Below, in pieces: positions 1 through 7,689 of a stretch of DNA of 64,000 bases (within the stretch, counting starts at the first letter, position 1; the number at the start of each line of letters is the position of its first letter). Both the position numbers and the translations under genes were made by a program. Under the pieces are notes generated by a model. The model was not told the origin of the DNA, made no database searches, and saw only the letters and a program-made list of their open reading frames with translations. The stretch is from Thalassospira sp. MCCC 1A01148 (GTDB lineage Bacteria > Pseudomonadota > Alphaproteobacteria > Rhodospirillales > Thalassospiraceae). The stretch covers positions 178,438 through 242,437 of the forward strand of contig NZ_LPVZ01000021.1 of assembly GCF_001613795.1 (NCBI RefSeq), in the 5' to 3' direction.

Positions 1-159
1 CAGTTTCTTACGCACAGAAATTTACCCTAATGCACTTTTGGCTTTAGCTTGCTTGACGATTAAACATAAGACGAGAATGAAACACAAGAACAGCCAAACA
101 GGCGTTCGTCGATGTTTTCCAATTTTCTCATCTTACTCAGATAACACTCGCAATCGCAT

Positions 160-933
160 CTATGCCAACAATGTCGCTTCTTCGCTGATGGTCAAATCAC
201 CTTCGACATGCAGGGTGTGATTCGGCGCTACGGCCTTCCAGCTGTCGCTTTCGGCATCAAGTGGTTCAGAGACGACAATCACGTGATCATCGCGTTTGCG
301 CCAATAGAGCGATGGCGGCTTGTCGTCGCTGGCATGACGAATAGCGCAGACGCTTTTGCCATTGGACAGGCAGGCGGTGAAACGGAACGGGGCGGTTGCG
401 CCGCGCTGCTTCATTTCATTTTCGACAACCTCGATCGTGCGGCGGATCGCACGGTGCGGGTCTTCGCGCAGGCCAAGGGTCAGCATCAGGCAAAAGATCA
501 GCTCGCTATCGGTTGATCCCTGCCGACCTTCGTAAAATTCATCCTCGATCATCATTTCCAAGGATCGGCGCACCAGCGGATAATCACCAATCTGGCCGTT
601 ATGCATGAAAAGATACGGACCGTTGGCAAACGGGTGGCAGTTCGTACGGCTGGTGTGGGTGCCAGTCGAGGCGCGAACATGGGCAAAGAAAAGGCCAGAC
701 CGGATATGATGGGCAAGCGAACGCAGGTTCGGGTCATTCCAGGCCGGCAGGATTTCGCGATAAAGCCCCGGTGTCGGGCGTTCGTCATACCAGCCAAGGC
801 CAAAGCCATCGCCATTGGTCGGCGTTTTGGCCTGTTCGGCGTGCAGGCTTTGTTCGACCAGTGAATGGCGCGGCTCAAAGACCAGCTTTTCCAGATACAC
901 CGGATCCCCGATATAGCTTAGCCAACGACACAT
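160..933 (-). CDS. class II glutamine amidotransferase (YafJ/EgtC-like)
   Basis: The protein is about 257 residues of N-terminal-nucleophile glutamine amidotransferase fold. The start is placed at the ATG giving MCRWLSYIGD, because Cys2 must become the N-terminal nucleophile; the frame stays open upstream, but a longer start would bury this Cys. Visible motifs are the oxyanion and glutamine-binding segments NGDGFGLGWY, RAST and the NCHPF...MHNGQI block typical of the family. There is no fused synthetase domain, so glutamine hydrolysis would feed an unknown partner. It sits alone, convergent to nothing obvious and upstream of a tRNA on the other strand. Family assignment is firm; the acceptor substrate is unknown. 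Confidence 0.88.
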   Translation of the reverse strand: MCRWLSYIGDPVYLEKLVFEPRHSLVEQSLHAEQAKTPTNGDGFGLGWYDERPTPGLYREILPAWNDPNLRSLAHHIRSGLFFAHVRASTGTHTSRTNCHPFANGPYLFMHNGQIGDYPLVRRSLEMMIEDEFYEGRQGSTDSELIFCLMLTLGLREDPHRAIRRTIEVVENEMKQRGATAPFRFTACLSNGKSVCAIRHASDDKPPSLYWRKRDDHVIVVSEPLDAESDSWKAVAPNHTLHVEGDLTISEEATLLA

Positions 934-1138
934 GATTTGCCCCCACACATTGATTCTGACCGATTTTGATCGCGCACATCTAAGCCGGATAATAACAGTA
1001 TGGTCAATGTGATATTGTGTGTCTCTGTCCTGATTTCAGGGCATGACTGAAAGTCCGGCGCTTGTTGGCAAAAAGTACAACAAACCTCTTGCCAAGGCGG
1101 GTGATTGTCCGTATTTTCCGCGCCACAAAATGAATCGT

Positions 1139-1214
1139 GCTGGTGTAGCTCAGCTGGTAGAGCGGCGCATTCGTAATGCGTAGGTCGTAGGTTCAAATCC
1201 TATCACCAGCACCA
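1139..1214 (+). tRNA. tRNA-Thr (anticodon CGT)
   Basis: A 76-base cloverleaf with encoded CCA. The 7-bp acceptor stem GCTGGTG (1139-1145) pairs with CACCAGC (1204-1210), followed by discriminator A and CCA at 1212-1214. The D arm is TAGCTCAGCTGGTAGAGC-like and the T arm contains GGTTCAAATCC. The anticodon loop TTCGTAA gives anticodon CGT, which reads the Thr codon ACG. Confidence 0.96.
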
Positions 1215-1225
1215 TTTTGATTTAC

Positions 1226-1260
1226 AAAACCCCGTCGGGTCACCCCCGACGGGGTTTTGT
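1226..1260 (+). terminator. intrinsic terminator after tRNA-Thr
   Basis: Near-perfect 14-bp hairpin, AAAACCCCGTCGGG paired with CCCGACGGGGTTTT, ending in a T-rich tail directly after the tRNA. Confidence 0.85.
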
Positions 1261-1432
1261 GTTTCTGCGGTCCTGCCCGCGACTTTGCAACCAGCACTTG
1301 CTGGCGAAACTTTTTCACATCCACCGGTCAGACGCGTCTGTTTGCAAGGAACCGTTATAACTTCTTGCAGATCAAGGGCGGCACTATGGCGGCCCTTTTA
1401 TGCGCTGCAAGGCACCATTGGGGAGTGCAGGC

Positions 1433-3016
1433 ATGACCGATAGTGACGCGCCCAAACCAGCAAAGGCTTCAAGCAAAACCAGTCCACAACCCGGAAACGG
1501 GCCAAACTCTGCCGAAGCCGACCCGGCAGAGGCGGAAAAAAACCTGCAGGAGCCAAGCGAAAGCCCAAGCGAGAACCACGACCCAGGCAGCGCAGAGCAA
1601 GCAGCCATGGACATGATGTCCGCCTTGTGCCGTGACTTTGGCCTGCCGGGATTTTCTGCAGCCCCGACTGCCGGGTCGGGCCAGCAACCGCAGCAACCCC
1701 AGCCCATGGAAACAGCGTTTCAGATCATTCAGCGCTATCTGCTTGATGGCGATACGCCCACTGCGCCCAGCACATCAACGTCCAATCCATCAACTGAGGC
1801 CCCTGCCGAAGAATTCGGCGGGTTCGATGGCGGTTATCAATCAGATGAATTTGCACAAGATGGCGCGTCGCACAATTCGGCGACCCCCAACGCCCCCCGA
1901 ACGGGCAATGCGCATTGGGCGATCAGCACAACCCATGCCGATGGCAGCACAACCGACATGAGCGGCCCCGTCATCCATGATGACATGTTTCGGACGGCCA
2001 TGCCGTCATTGCAAGGCACAGCAGAAAACGAAACCGACACCCCGGATTGGTCGATAAGCATGGCGCAGGGGCATCCGATGTCGCCAACCAAGACGAGCGC
2101 ACATACAGCGATCTCCGCCAAAATGCTGGCGCCCAAAGTGCCGAACGCGCTGCGCAAATGGTCACTGCATGTCGGCACAACGCCAGATGCAAGGTCCGCA
2201 TTGTCGGTCACGGCGCCGAACGCAGTTCCGTCGCAATTGCGCGCGCTTCTGTTTGATACGGCAGGTTCGGACAGCCCCCCATCCCAGATTTCGGAAGTTC
2301 CGATTTATAGCGGCGAACCACATGCGCTTCATCTCGAACAGACTGTCGGAACCGCTGGCAGCGAAGCAACGCCTGATCTGGCATCGATCCGGCTGATCTT
2401 TGCCAATCATGCGCCGATACCCGTACAGCTTGAATATGTTGGCAGCCTGCCCAGCCCCATCGTCGCGGGCAGTGTTGTGATCGAACCGAATGTCAGCATT
2501 CCCTTCTGGGCTCAGATCACGCCACCAAGCGACGGCGACAAGGGGGCTGGCCTGATTGTTCTGGTCCGCTATGAGTCCGAAATCAGCTTTGATGTCACCG
2601 CACAGTTAATGACCAAAGCCCGAACCAGCACCCCGACGGCAATCCTGACCTGCAATGCCCAAAGCGATCATTCGGCCTGCCGGGCTGCAAGCATGATTGC
2701 CGATAGTCGAGGACGGCTTGAAACCAGCCTGACCGGCCTGCCAGATGATCCTGATGTCGCAGATCTTGAAAAGTACGGCTTCATTCCGCCGGCCTTCATG
2801 CTCGACACTGCAAAGACGGCATCAACAGTCACCAGCGCAGAAACACAATCGGATGCATCCGGCATTAACGAACCCGCATCGAAATCGACCGATGATGGTG
2901 ACGCGAACAGCACAACCACCCCCGCCAGGCAATCGACGGCCAAGCCGTCCACCCGCGCGACCAAAAGCAAAGGCAGCAATACGGGGCGCGCTGGCAGCAG
3001 CAAGGGAGGCAGCTGA
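1433..3016 (+). CDS. R-body locus protein of unknown function, low-complexity N-terminus
   Basis: About 527 residues. I place the start at the ATG (MTDSDAPKPA) behind GGGGAGTG; the frame is open 11 codons further up. Residues 1-230 are rich in Ser, Pro, Ala, Glu and Gln and look disordered. Residues about 240-460 look folded, with hydrophobic beta-like stretches (for example SIRLIFANHAPIPVQLEYVG and GLIVLVRYESEISFDVTAQL). The C-terminus is again a Ser/Thr/Lys-rich tail. There is no signal peptide or membrane segment. It is the first gene of the reb locus and overlaps the next gene by one base (TGATG), so the two are co-transcribed. No family was recognised; a role in R-body assembly or regulation is inferred from context only. 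Confidence 0.75.
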   Translation: MTDSDAPKPAKASSKTSPQPGNGPNSAEADPAEAEKNLQEPSESPSENHDPGSAEQAAMDMMSALCRDFGLPGFSAAPTAGSGQQPQQPQPMETAFQIIQRYLLDGDTPTAPSTSTSNPSTEAPAEEFGGFDGGYQSDEFAQDGASHNSATPNAPRTGNAHWAISTTHADGSTTDMSGPVIHDDMFRTAMPSLQGTAENETDTPDWSISMAQGHPMSPTKTSAHTAISAKMLAPKVPNALRKWSLHVGTTPDARSALSVTAPNAVPSQLRALLFDTAGSDSPPSQISEVPIYSGEPHALHLEQTVGTAGSEATPDLASIRLIFANHAPIPVQLEYVGSLPSPIVAGSVVIEPNVSIPFWAQITPPSDGDKGAGLIVLVRYESEISFDVTAQLMTKARTSTPTAILTCNAQSDHSACRAASMIADSRGRLETSLTGLPDDPDVADLEKYGFIPPAFMLDTAKTASTVTSAETQSDASGINEPASKSTDDGDANSTTTPARQSTAKPSTRATKSKGSNTGRAGSSKGGS

Positions 3017-3567
3017 TGACCGGACAGGCACAAAACGATATTGCCACGGCAAGCGGGCGCAAGGATGCCGTCAGGAAAGCCTTTAATCAGGAATATATGG
3101 CAACCCAGCAAGCCATGTCCCAGGCGGCCGAACGGGCCCGCGCACAGGTTCTTGAACAAAAGCAGACAATTGCCAGTCACGCGGAAAACGTGAAATCGGG
3201 CACCCAGCCCCCACAGGGACCAATCGGCCAGCAGGGTTCCGGGCAAACAGCATCGCCGCCCCCAGCCAGCACGCGACAGGGCGTTCAACAGGGCGCGCCG
3301 CAACAGGCCCAACAGCCCGCACAACAGGGTGCACCACAGATGGCGTCTGATCCGAATGCACATGACGGTCAACAAATCATGTTCGAGATCGCAAACGAGA
3401 TCCGCAACATTATCGCCCACGAAATCGATCTGCGTATGCAGGCCTTGTATGAGAAGGTGGAGACCGCCCTTGCTGAAGCGTTTCCGCCACAAGCCCCGGA
3501 TCACGAACAAAAACCCGGAAAATCCGGCTCCGGGCGTCAAAAGCCTGCGTCGGACAAAAAGACATAG
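3016..3567 (+). CDS. R-body locus protein, Gln/Pro-rich, unknown function
   Basis: 183 residues. The start ATG overlaps the stop of the preceding gene (TGATG, shared base 3016) and has GGGAGGC just upstream. Residues 1-60 look helical (AFNQEYMATQQAMSQAAERA), residues 65-115 are a Gln/Pro/Ala-rich linker with QQ repeats, and residues 120-160 form an amphipathic helical segment (MFEIANEIRNIIAHEIDLRM). The tail is Lys/Pro-rich. No catalytic motif is visible. Its place between the unknown first gene and the sigma factor links it to R-body production by context only. Confidence 0.75.
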   Translation: MTGQAQNDIATASGRKDAVRKAFNQEYMATQQAMSQAAERARAQVLEQKQTIASHAENVKSGTQPPQGPIGQQGSGQTASPPPASTRQGVQQGAPQQAQQPAQQGAPQMASDPNAHDGQQIMFEIANEIRNIIAHEIDLRMQALYEKVETALAEAFPPQAPDHEQKPGKSGSGRQKPASDKKT

Positions 3568-3809
3568 GAACGGAACGGTCAACGTTCCTGACCAGCACCA
3601 CCAAAGATAATAACAAGCGCGTCAACGCGCGATACCGCGTCCCGATATGTCTGAAAGCCCGCGTTGCGACGGCTGTGCCGTTGCGCACATAACCACAACC
3701 ATAGGATGTATTAAAAATATTTTTCACATTTTAGTTGCGGTCGCGTCATAATGATTACCGCAAATCCTAATCACCTATGGTTGCAGTCAATCAACCGGAG
3801 GGGTCCATA

Positions 3810-5039
3810 GTGCAGAATGAAAAGAACAGTCCGCAGGATGAGACAACCCTGACCGAAGCTGAGATCAGCTTTGCCAAAACACTTGAGCAAAGCCTTACGC
3901 TGGCGTTGGGCGATGATGACAAGGTAACGTCGATCTGGTCGCGTTTGAAACCGGAACACCGGGCACGAATTGCTGAGGACTATCTGGCAAAGCTTGCCAA
4001 AACCGAGGATACCGGTGATCCACGCAGCGACCGGAACTGGTCGGGCATCCGCGCAAACGCAGCCCTTGATGCACATGCAATTACCCAAGCCTCCGCATCG
4101 GCGTCCGGAATGCAACAATCACCCGCCACGGCCCCAGAACAAGCCAACAAATCAACCCGGCCGACACATGCGGGAAAAACAGCGGACAACACGTATAGTC
4201 CCCCGCCCGGATATCCCGCGGACTTCAATCCTCTGGCGGGTTTTCCGGGGCTTGAACCGTCACGCAGCGGCCCCAGCCCGGAAGACATCATTGCCGGTGC
4301 ACTCGGTGGTCCCGGCACAGCATCCCCGATTGATCCGCTTGATATCTTGCGTGGTATTATTCCGGGTGGCGAAAATCCGACATTGCGGCACCCTATCCCG
4401 CAATCGCCATCCACCCCGACCGAACCACCGACCCGACCGCAAACGTACGATACAGAGCAGGATCAGCACCCGAACGCATCACAACCGGGTGCGCAAAAAG
4501 AAACCTCTGCCGGACCAGCAGCGCCGAATTTCTGGCCGCTTTGGATCGATCAACAGGACACACTTTTGAAGCAATGCCTGAAACTGATGTCAGGCAATAT
4601 GGACGACGCACAAGACGCGCTGTCGGAAGCGATGGTCAAGGCATCGACCAAGTTCGAAGATTCCATGGACGAGATCCGCAACCATCGCGCCTGGCTTTCA
4701 CGCATTGTCCACAATGCCTGTATTGACTTGCATCGGCAGAACCGGCGCAAGGCGGAATACCGCGAAGAAACCCATGGCGCTGCGGACACACCGGCATCCC
4801 CCATGACCGCCCCGGTCACGCCAAGTCCGGAAGAATCCTATCTTGCCGGTGAAAAGCTTGATCAGCTTGAAACAGCCCTTTTGGCGATGCAGGAAAAATT
4901 GCGCAAACCGCTTTTGATGCGCTGTGTCCAGGATCGCACCTATGACGAGATCGCAAGCGCCCTTGGGCTTAGCAACTGTGCGGTACGCAAACGTGTTCAG
5001 CTCGCACGTGAGCACCTGAGAGCGTCGGGCATTCAGTAA
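3810..5039 (+). CDS. ECF-like sigma-70 factor with long disordered N-terminus (reb locus regulator)
   Basis: 409 residues if it starts at the GTG at 3810, which has GGAGGGG seven bases upstream; an ATG at 3777 in the same frame lacks a Shine-Dalgarno. Residues about 1-60 are helical, 60-238 are Pro/Ser/Thr-rich and probably disordered. Residues about 240-315 match sigma region 2 (NMDDAQDALSEAMVKA, NHRAWLSRIVHNACIDLHR) and 345-405 match region 4 with the helix-turn-helix YDEIASALGLSNCAVRKRVQ. Typical ECF factors are near 180-200 residues, so the N-terminal half is an unusual addition that may replace or recruit an anti-sigma control. It lies directly upstream of eight reb genes and most likely transcribes them (inference). 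Confidence 0.88.
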   Translation: MQNEKNSPQDETTLTEAEISFAKTLEQSLTLALGDDDKVTSIWSRLKPEHRARIAEDYLAKLAKTEDTGDPRSDRNWSGIRANAALDAHAITQASASASGMQQSPATAPEQANKSTRPTHAGKTADNTYSPPPGYPADFNPLAGFPGLEPSRSGPSPEDIIAGALGGPGTASPIDPLDILRGIIPGGENPTLRHPIPQSPSTPTEPPTRPQTYDTEQDQHPNASQPGAQKETSAGPAAPNFWPLWIDQQDTLLKQCLKLMSGNMDDAQDALSEAMVKASTKFEDSMDEIRNHRAWLSRIVHNACIDLHRQNRRKAEYREETHGAADTPASPMTAPVTPSPEESYLAGEKLDQLETALLAMQEKLRKPLLMRCVQDRTYDEIASALGLSNCAVRKRVQLAREHLRASGIQ

Positions 5040-5083
5040 TGCCCACCGCACGAAAAAAAATAAGCACTGCACAAAAAAAGACG

Positions 5084-5109
5084 CGTCACAACCACTGACA
5101 CCCAGCGTC
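5084..5109 (+). promoter_or_regulatory. candidate ECF promoter upstream of first reb gene
   Basis: CGTCACAAC at 5084-5092 is followed after 13 bases by CGTC at 5106-5109. The same two boxes with the same spacing occur upstream of the second reb gene (5641-5666). CGTC is a common -10 core for ECF sigma factors. The 5' leader to the ATG would be about 80 bases. Confidence 0.6.
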
Positions 5110-5195
5110 GATAGACTGAAAACGGGACGGCGAAACCCCGGCAGAAACACAACAGCAAGCAGCATACAGCAAAGCGTAACGAAGGAGAGTTTACA

Positions 5196-5519
5196 ATGGC
5201 GATTCCGACCCCGGTAAATGGTCAGATCACTGATGCTGTCACCCAGGCTAACGTGAAAGTTCTGGGCGACGCTCCGGCAATGGCGATGGGCTCGATCTTC
5301 CAGTCCCTCGCACATTCCACCGGTATTCTTTATGAAAACGCCGTCAGCGCCCAGCAGCAGATCGGCATCACCTCGCAGGCCGCAACCAATCAGGGCGTCA
5401 TCCAGATCTATTCGGTCGATACGATGGCAGACTCTGTTGCGACCTCCAAAATTGCCAAAAGCGACGTACCCGACAACATGCTGTCGCTTCTTACTGCCCT
5501 TCAGGCAACCAAAGGCTGA
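5196..5519 (+). CDS. RebB-family R-body protein 1
   Basis: 107 residues; Shine-Dalgarno AAGGAGA precedes the ATG. It carries the hallmark RebB (Killing trait) core: PVNGQITDAVTQANVKVLGD, then an Ala/Met-rich helix (APAMAMG), then a helical ENAVSAQQQ segment and AATNQGV. Reb proteins polymerise into R-bodies, coiled protein ribbons that extend explosively when pH or ionic conditions change, known from Caedibacter and other proteobacteria. It is closest to the second and sixth reb proteins here, all near 107-111 residues, which suggests recent duplication. A strong hairpin follows it. Confidence 0.93.
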   Translation: MAIPTPVNGQITDAVTQANVKVLGDAPAMAMGSIFQSLAHSTGILYENAVSAQQQIGITSQAATNQGVIQIYSVDTMADSVATSKIAKSDVPDNMLSLLTALQATKG

Positions 5520-5555
5520 TTTCCCCGCACCCTTTGGCCCGGGCATCCGGCTTCA

Positions 5556-5598
5556 AATCGGGCGGTCGCAGATCAATGCGACCGCCCGATTTCTGTTT
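5556..5598 (+). terminator. hairpin terminator after reb gene 1
   Basis: 15-bp perfect stem (5556-5570 with 5577-5591, core CGGGCGGTCGCA) and a six-base loop, followed by a T-rich TCTGTTT tail. It would separate the first reb transcript from the rest or act as a partial attenuator. Confidence 0.8.
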
Positions 5599-5640
5599 GT
5601 GATATGCCCTCAGACAGCGCCATTTTTTTGCCCGGCCTGA

Positions 5641-5666
5641 CGTCACAACACCATAAGCCCCTCGTC
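5641..5666 (+). promoter_or_regulatory. candidate ECF promoter upstream of second reb gene
   Basis: CGTCACAAC at 5641-5649 and CGTC at 5663-5666, spacer 13 bases, identical in architecture to 5084-5109. It lies after the hairpin that ends the first reb unit and about 90 bases before the next ATG. Confidence 0.6.
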
Positions 5667-5753
5667 AACTGTCTGACCGCAAGACATGCGGAAAGGGCCG
5701 GATGAAAGCACGCTTTCCTTCCGGCACTTCTTTAGGCAACCAGGAGATACACA

Positions 5754-6089
5754 ATGGCTGATAACACTCCGGTCAATGGCATGATTACCGACGCTGTCAC
5801 CCAGGCCAATGTAAAGGTAATGGGCGACGCGCCGGCAATGGCCATGGGCTCGCTGTACCAGTCGCTGGCACATTCGCACGGTATTCTCTATGAGAACGCT
5901 GTCAGCACCCAGCAGCAGGTCGGCATTTCTTCCCAGGCAGCCACCAATCAGGGCGTCATTCAGGTTTATTCTGTCGACACCATGGCGGGTGCTGTTGCAA
6001 CGTCGAAGCTCGCAGCAAGCGACGTTCCCGACAATATGCTTTCGCTTTTGTCGGCTCTCAAGGCAACGACCGGAACATCCGTGTCGTAA
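5754..6089 (+). CDS. RebB-family R-body protein 2
   Basis: 111 residues, Shine-Dalgarno AGGAGA before the ATG. The protein is nearly collinear with reb protein 1: TPVNGMITDAVTQANVKVMG, AMAMGSLYQSLAHS, ENAVSTQQQ, AATNQGVIQVYSVDTMAG, KLAASDVPDNMLSLLSAL. The degree of identity points to tandem duplication. It is expected to be a main structural subunit of the R-body ribbon, with its own candidate promoter and a following hairpin. Confidence 0.93.
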   Translation: MADNTPVNGMITDAVTQANVKVMGDAPAMAMGSLYQSLAHSHGILYENAVSTQQQVGISSQAATNQGVIQVYSVDTMAGAVATSKLAASDVPDNMLSLLSALKATTGTSVS

Positions 6090-6117
6090 CATCGAAACTG
6101 GTTTCGCCGCCAAACCC

Positions 6118-6150
6118 GCCCGGCATGCTTACGCTTGCCGGGCTTTTTCT
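6118..6150 (+). terminator. hairpin terminator after reb gene 2
   Basis: GCCCGGCA (6118-6125) pairs with TGCCGGGC (6136-6143) and is followed at once by TTTTTCT. Good rho-independent form; may allow partial read-through to the following reb genes. Confidence 0.78.
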
Positions 6151-6215
6151 ATCACAAACATCAAGGTGCAACGTCATCACGATACGTACCACTTCCGCCA
6201 GCCAAGGAGACGGAC

Positions 6216-6515
6216 ATGCCATCGGCACCACCTGCGCAAGACGGCAAGAAATCCCAGCACGGCCATGTCGATCACAACACCGACATGCACCAGTGCGAGG
6301 TTTCCGACCAGATCACTGACAGCGTTGCCCAGACCAATGTCGCCACCATGGGGGCGGGTCCGGGCTATGCCGCCCTGCAGTCGATGTTGGGACAGGCGCA
6401 ATCGCAGAACATTTTGATGGCGAACATGGTCTCCGCCCAAAAGCAGAATGCCATGATCGGCATGACGACCATGACCCAAAGCGTTCTGCAAATGATGAAT
6501 CGCCGCAACCAGTAA
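6216..6515 (+). CDS. RebB-family R-body protein 3
   Basis: 99 residues from the ATG at 6216, chosen because AAGGAGA lies just upstream; the frame is open to 6135. A 30-residue hydrophilic His/Asp/Gln-rich leader (HGHVDHNTDMHQ) precedes the Reb core VSDQITDSVAQTNVATMG. The core is shorter than in proteins 1 and 2, with ILMANMVSAQKQNAMIGMTT in place of the AATNQGV block. It pairs with protein 4 as a second subtype. The short 11-base gap to the next gene suggests translational coupling. Confidence 0.9.
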   Translation: MPSAPPAQDGKKSQHGHVDHNTDMHQCEVSDQITDSVAQTNVATMGAGPGYAALQSMLGQAQSQNILMANMVSAQKQNAMIGMTTMTQSVLQMMNRRNQ

Positions 6516-6526
6516 GGAACATTCCG

Positions 6527-6835
6527 ATGAGCAATCCAAACGAAGTCGACGAACAGATCACCGACAGCGTCACCCAGACCAACACGTCTGTCATTGCCAA
6601 CGGCCCGGCGATGGGCGCAATGCAGTCCTATCTGTCGCAAGCACAGGCGCAGGGAATCCTGTTTGCCAACATGGTCAATGAACAGCAGCAACAGGCTGTT
6701 GCCAGTCTGGCGACCACCATGGAGTGCGCGAAAGCCACCTTGTCGGTTCAGGACCAAAAACCAAATTTTTTTACCGCAACCGGTCCGGTCATGCGCCGGG
6801 CGAAGCAGACGGACGTCAACAACAACCCGACTTGA
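6527..6835 (+). CDS. RebB-family R-body protein 4 (possible frameshift product)
   Basis: 102 residues in the zero frame; AAGGAA precedes the ATG. The Reb core is VDEQITDSVTQTNTSVIANG, followed by MGAMQSYLSQAQAQGILFANMVNEQQQ, the same subtype as protein 3. At residues 80-82 (Asn-Phe-Phe) the mRNA contains seven U in the phase U UUU UUU (6766-6772), a canonical -1 slippery heptamer. Zero-frame translation ends 63 bases on, whereas the -1 frame stays open to 7014. The gene therefore may make a short and a long form, or may be a frameshifted allele or assembly error. Confidence 0.85.
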   Translation: MSNPNEVDEQITDSVTQTNTSVIANGPAMGAMQSYLSQAQAQGILFANMVNEQQQQAVASLATTMECAKATLSVQDQKPNFFTATGPVMRRAKQTDVNNNPT

Positions 6836-7014
6836 AGTTCGGGGCCGCACCGCTCGGCACCAATCCCGATACTGCGCCGGAAGACGATCCCGCAGACGAT
6901 GGCGAAACCGCCGGGCGTTGGTATGAAACCGCCTGGGGCGAGATTGATGCACGGTTTCGCGGCGGGCCCGACAACGCCGGTGGGCAAGAGGGCGAAAGCA
7001 ACGAGGTCCAGTAA
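6766..7014 (+). other. -1 frame extension of reb protein 4, acidic tail
   Basis: After a -1 slip at the T7 tract the frame reads about 80 more residues, Gly/Asp/Glu-rich (EDDPADDGETAGRWYETAWG, then DNAGGQEGESNEVQ). It stops at TAATG, overlapping the start of the next reb gene by one base, as a real coding end in an operon would. No good start codon with a Shine-Dalgarno was found inside the frame, so it is more likely an extension than a separate gene. Confidence 0.5.
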
Positions 7015-7238
7015 TGAGCGATATCGTCAACCCGCAAGTAACCGATGCCGTTACCCAGACCAACGTGAAGGTCCTGGGCGAAAGCCCGGCACAGGCCGTT
7101 TCCATCGCGATGCAGTCACATTCACATGCGACCGGTCTTGCGATGGAAAACGCCACCCTGACACAAGGCAACATGCAGCAGGTTGCCAATACATCAACAT
7201 CGAAGCTTGTCGCGATGATCACCGCGCAGGCTGGCTAA
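7014..7238 (+). CDS. RebB-family R-body protein 5 (short)
   Basis: 74 residues, the shortest Reb here; GAGG lies upstream and the ATG overlaps the stop of the preceding -1 frame (TAATG). Core: VNPQVTDAVTQTNVKVLGES, then PAQAVSIAMQSHSHATGLAMENA and TQGNMQQVANTSTSKLV. It resembles protein 7 (shared LGE-x-PAQA and TQG-x-x-QQ), a third subtype. Likely a minor or nucleating subunit of the R-body; the specific role is unknown. Confidence 0.9.
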   Translation: MSDIVNPQVTDAVTQTNVKVLGESPAQAVSIAMQSHSHATGLAMENATLTQGNMQQVANTSTSKLVAMITAQAG

Positions 7239-7308
7239 TTGATCACAACCGCGTCCGTGCGACGTCTAAGGATATGCGGTCAGACCGACCGCCTTTTCGG
7301 AGGATAAC

Positions 7309-7632
7309 ATGGCAATTCCAACCCCGGTGAACGGTCAGATTACCGACTCAGTCACCCAGAGTGCGGTCAGTGTTCTTGGCTCTGCACCTGCGAATGCAAT
7401 GGGTTCGATCTATCAGAGTGCGGCGCACTCGACATCGATCCTGTTCCAGAACGCAGTACAGGCACAACAGCAGGCATCAATGTGTTCACAGGCCGCCACA
7501 AATCAGGGCGTGATGCAGCTTTACTCCGTCAACACCATGGCTGGCGCACAGGCCACCGCCAAGCTTGGCCGGTCTGACAACAGCGATGCGCTTTTGACAC
7601 TTCTCGTAATTTTGGCAGCAACCCGCCGCTAG
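7309..7632 (+). CDS. RebB-family R-body protein 6
   Basis: 107 residues with CGGAGGA before the ATG. The start MAIPTPVNGQITDSVTQSAV is almost the same as protein 1, and the AATNQGVMQLYSVNTMAGAQ block is kept, so it is the third member of the long subtype (1, 2, 6). The Cys in the central helix (ASMCSQAATNQ) replaces Ile or Ser in its paralogues. The C-terminus diverges after KLGRSDNSDALLTLL. Confidence 0.92.
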   Translation: MAIPTPVNGQITDSVTQSAVSVLGSAPANAMGSIYQSAAHSTSILFQNAVQAQQQASMCSQAATNQGVMQLYSVNTMAGAQATAKLGRSDNSDALLTLLVILAATRR

Positions 7633-7689
7633 GCACCCGACCTGTCCGGTCATTGAGACCGGCAATGGTCATAAACATGAGGGCGTGAA

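Noticed and set aside
38..220. Short plus-strand frame at the window start
   Set aside because: No ribosome site, no recognisable family and overlap with the end of the amidotransferase gene.
2668..3582. 304-residue minus-strand frame opposite the first two reb-locus genes
   Set aside because: Leu/Arg/Cys-rich shadow; the plus-strand genes have ribosome sites and a TGATG coupling.
6594..6926. Arg/Pro-rich frame across reb gene 4 and its tail
   Set aside because: Composition is typical of a shadow frame in GC-rich DNA; the Reb frame and -1 extension explain the region.
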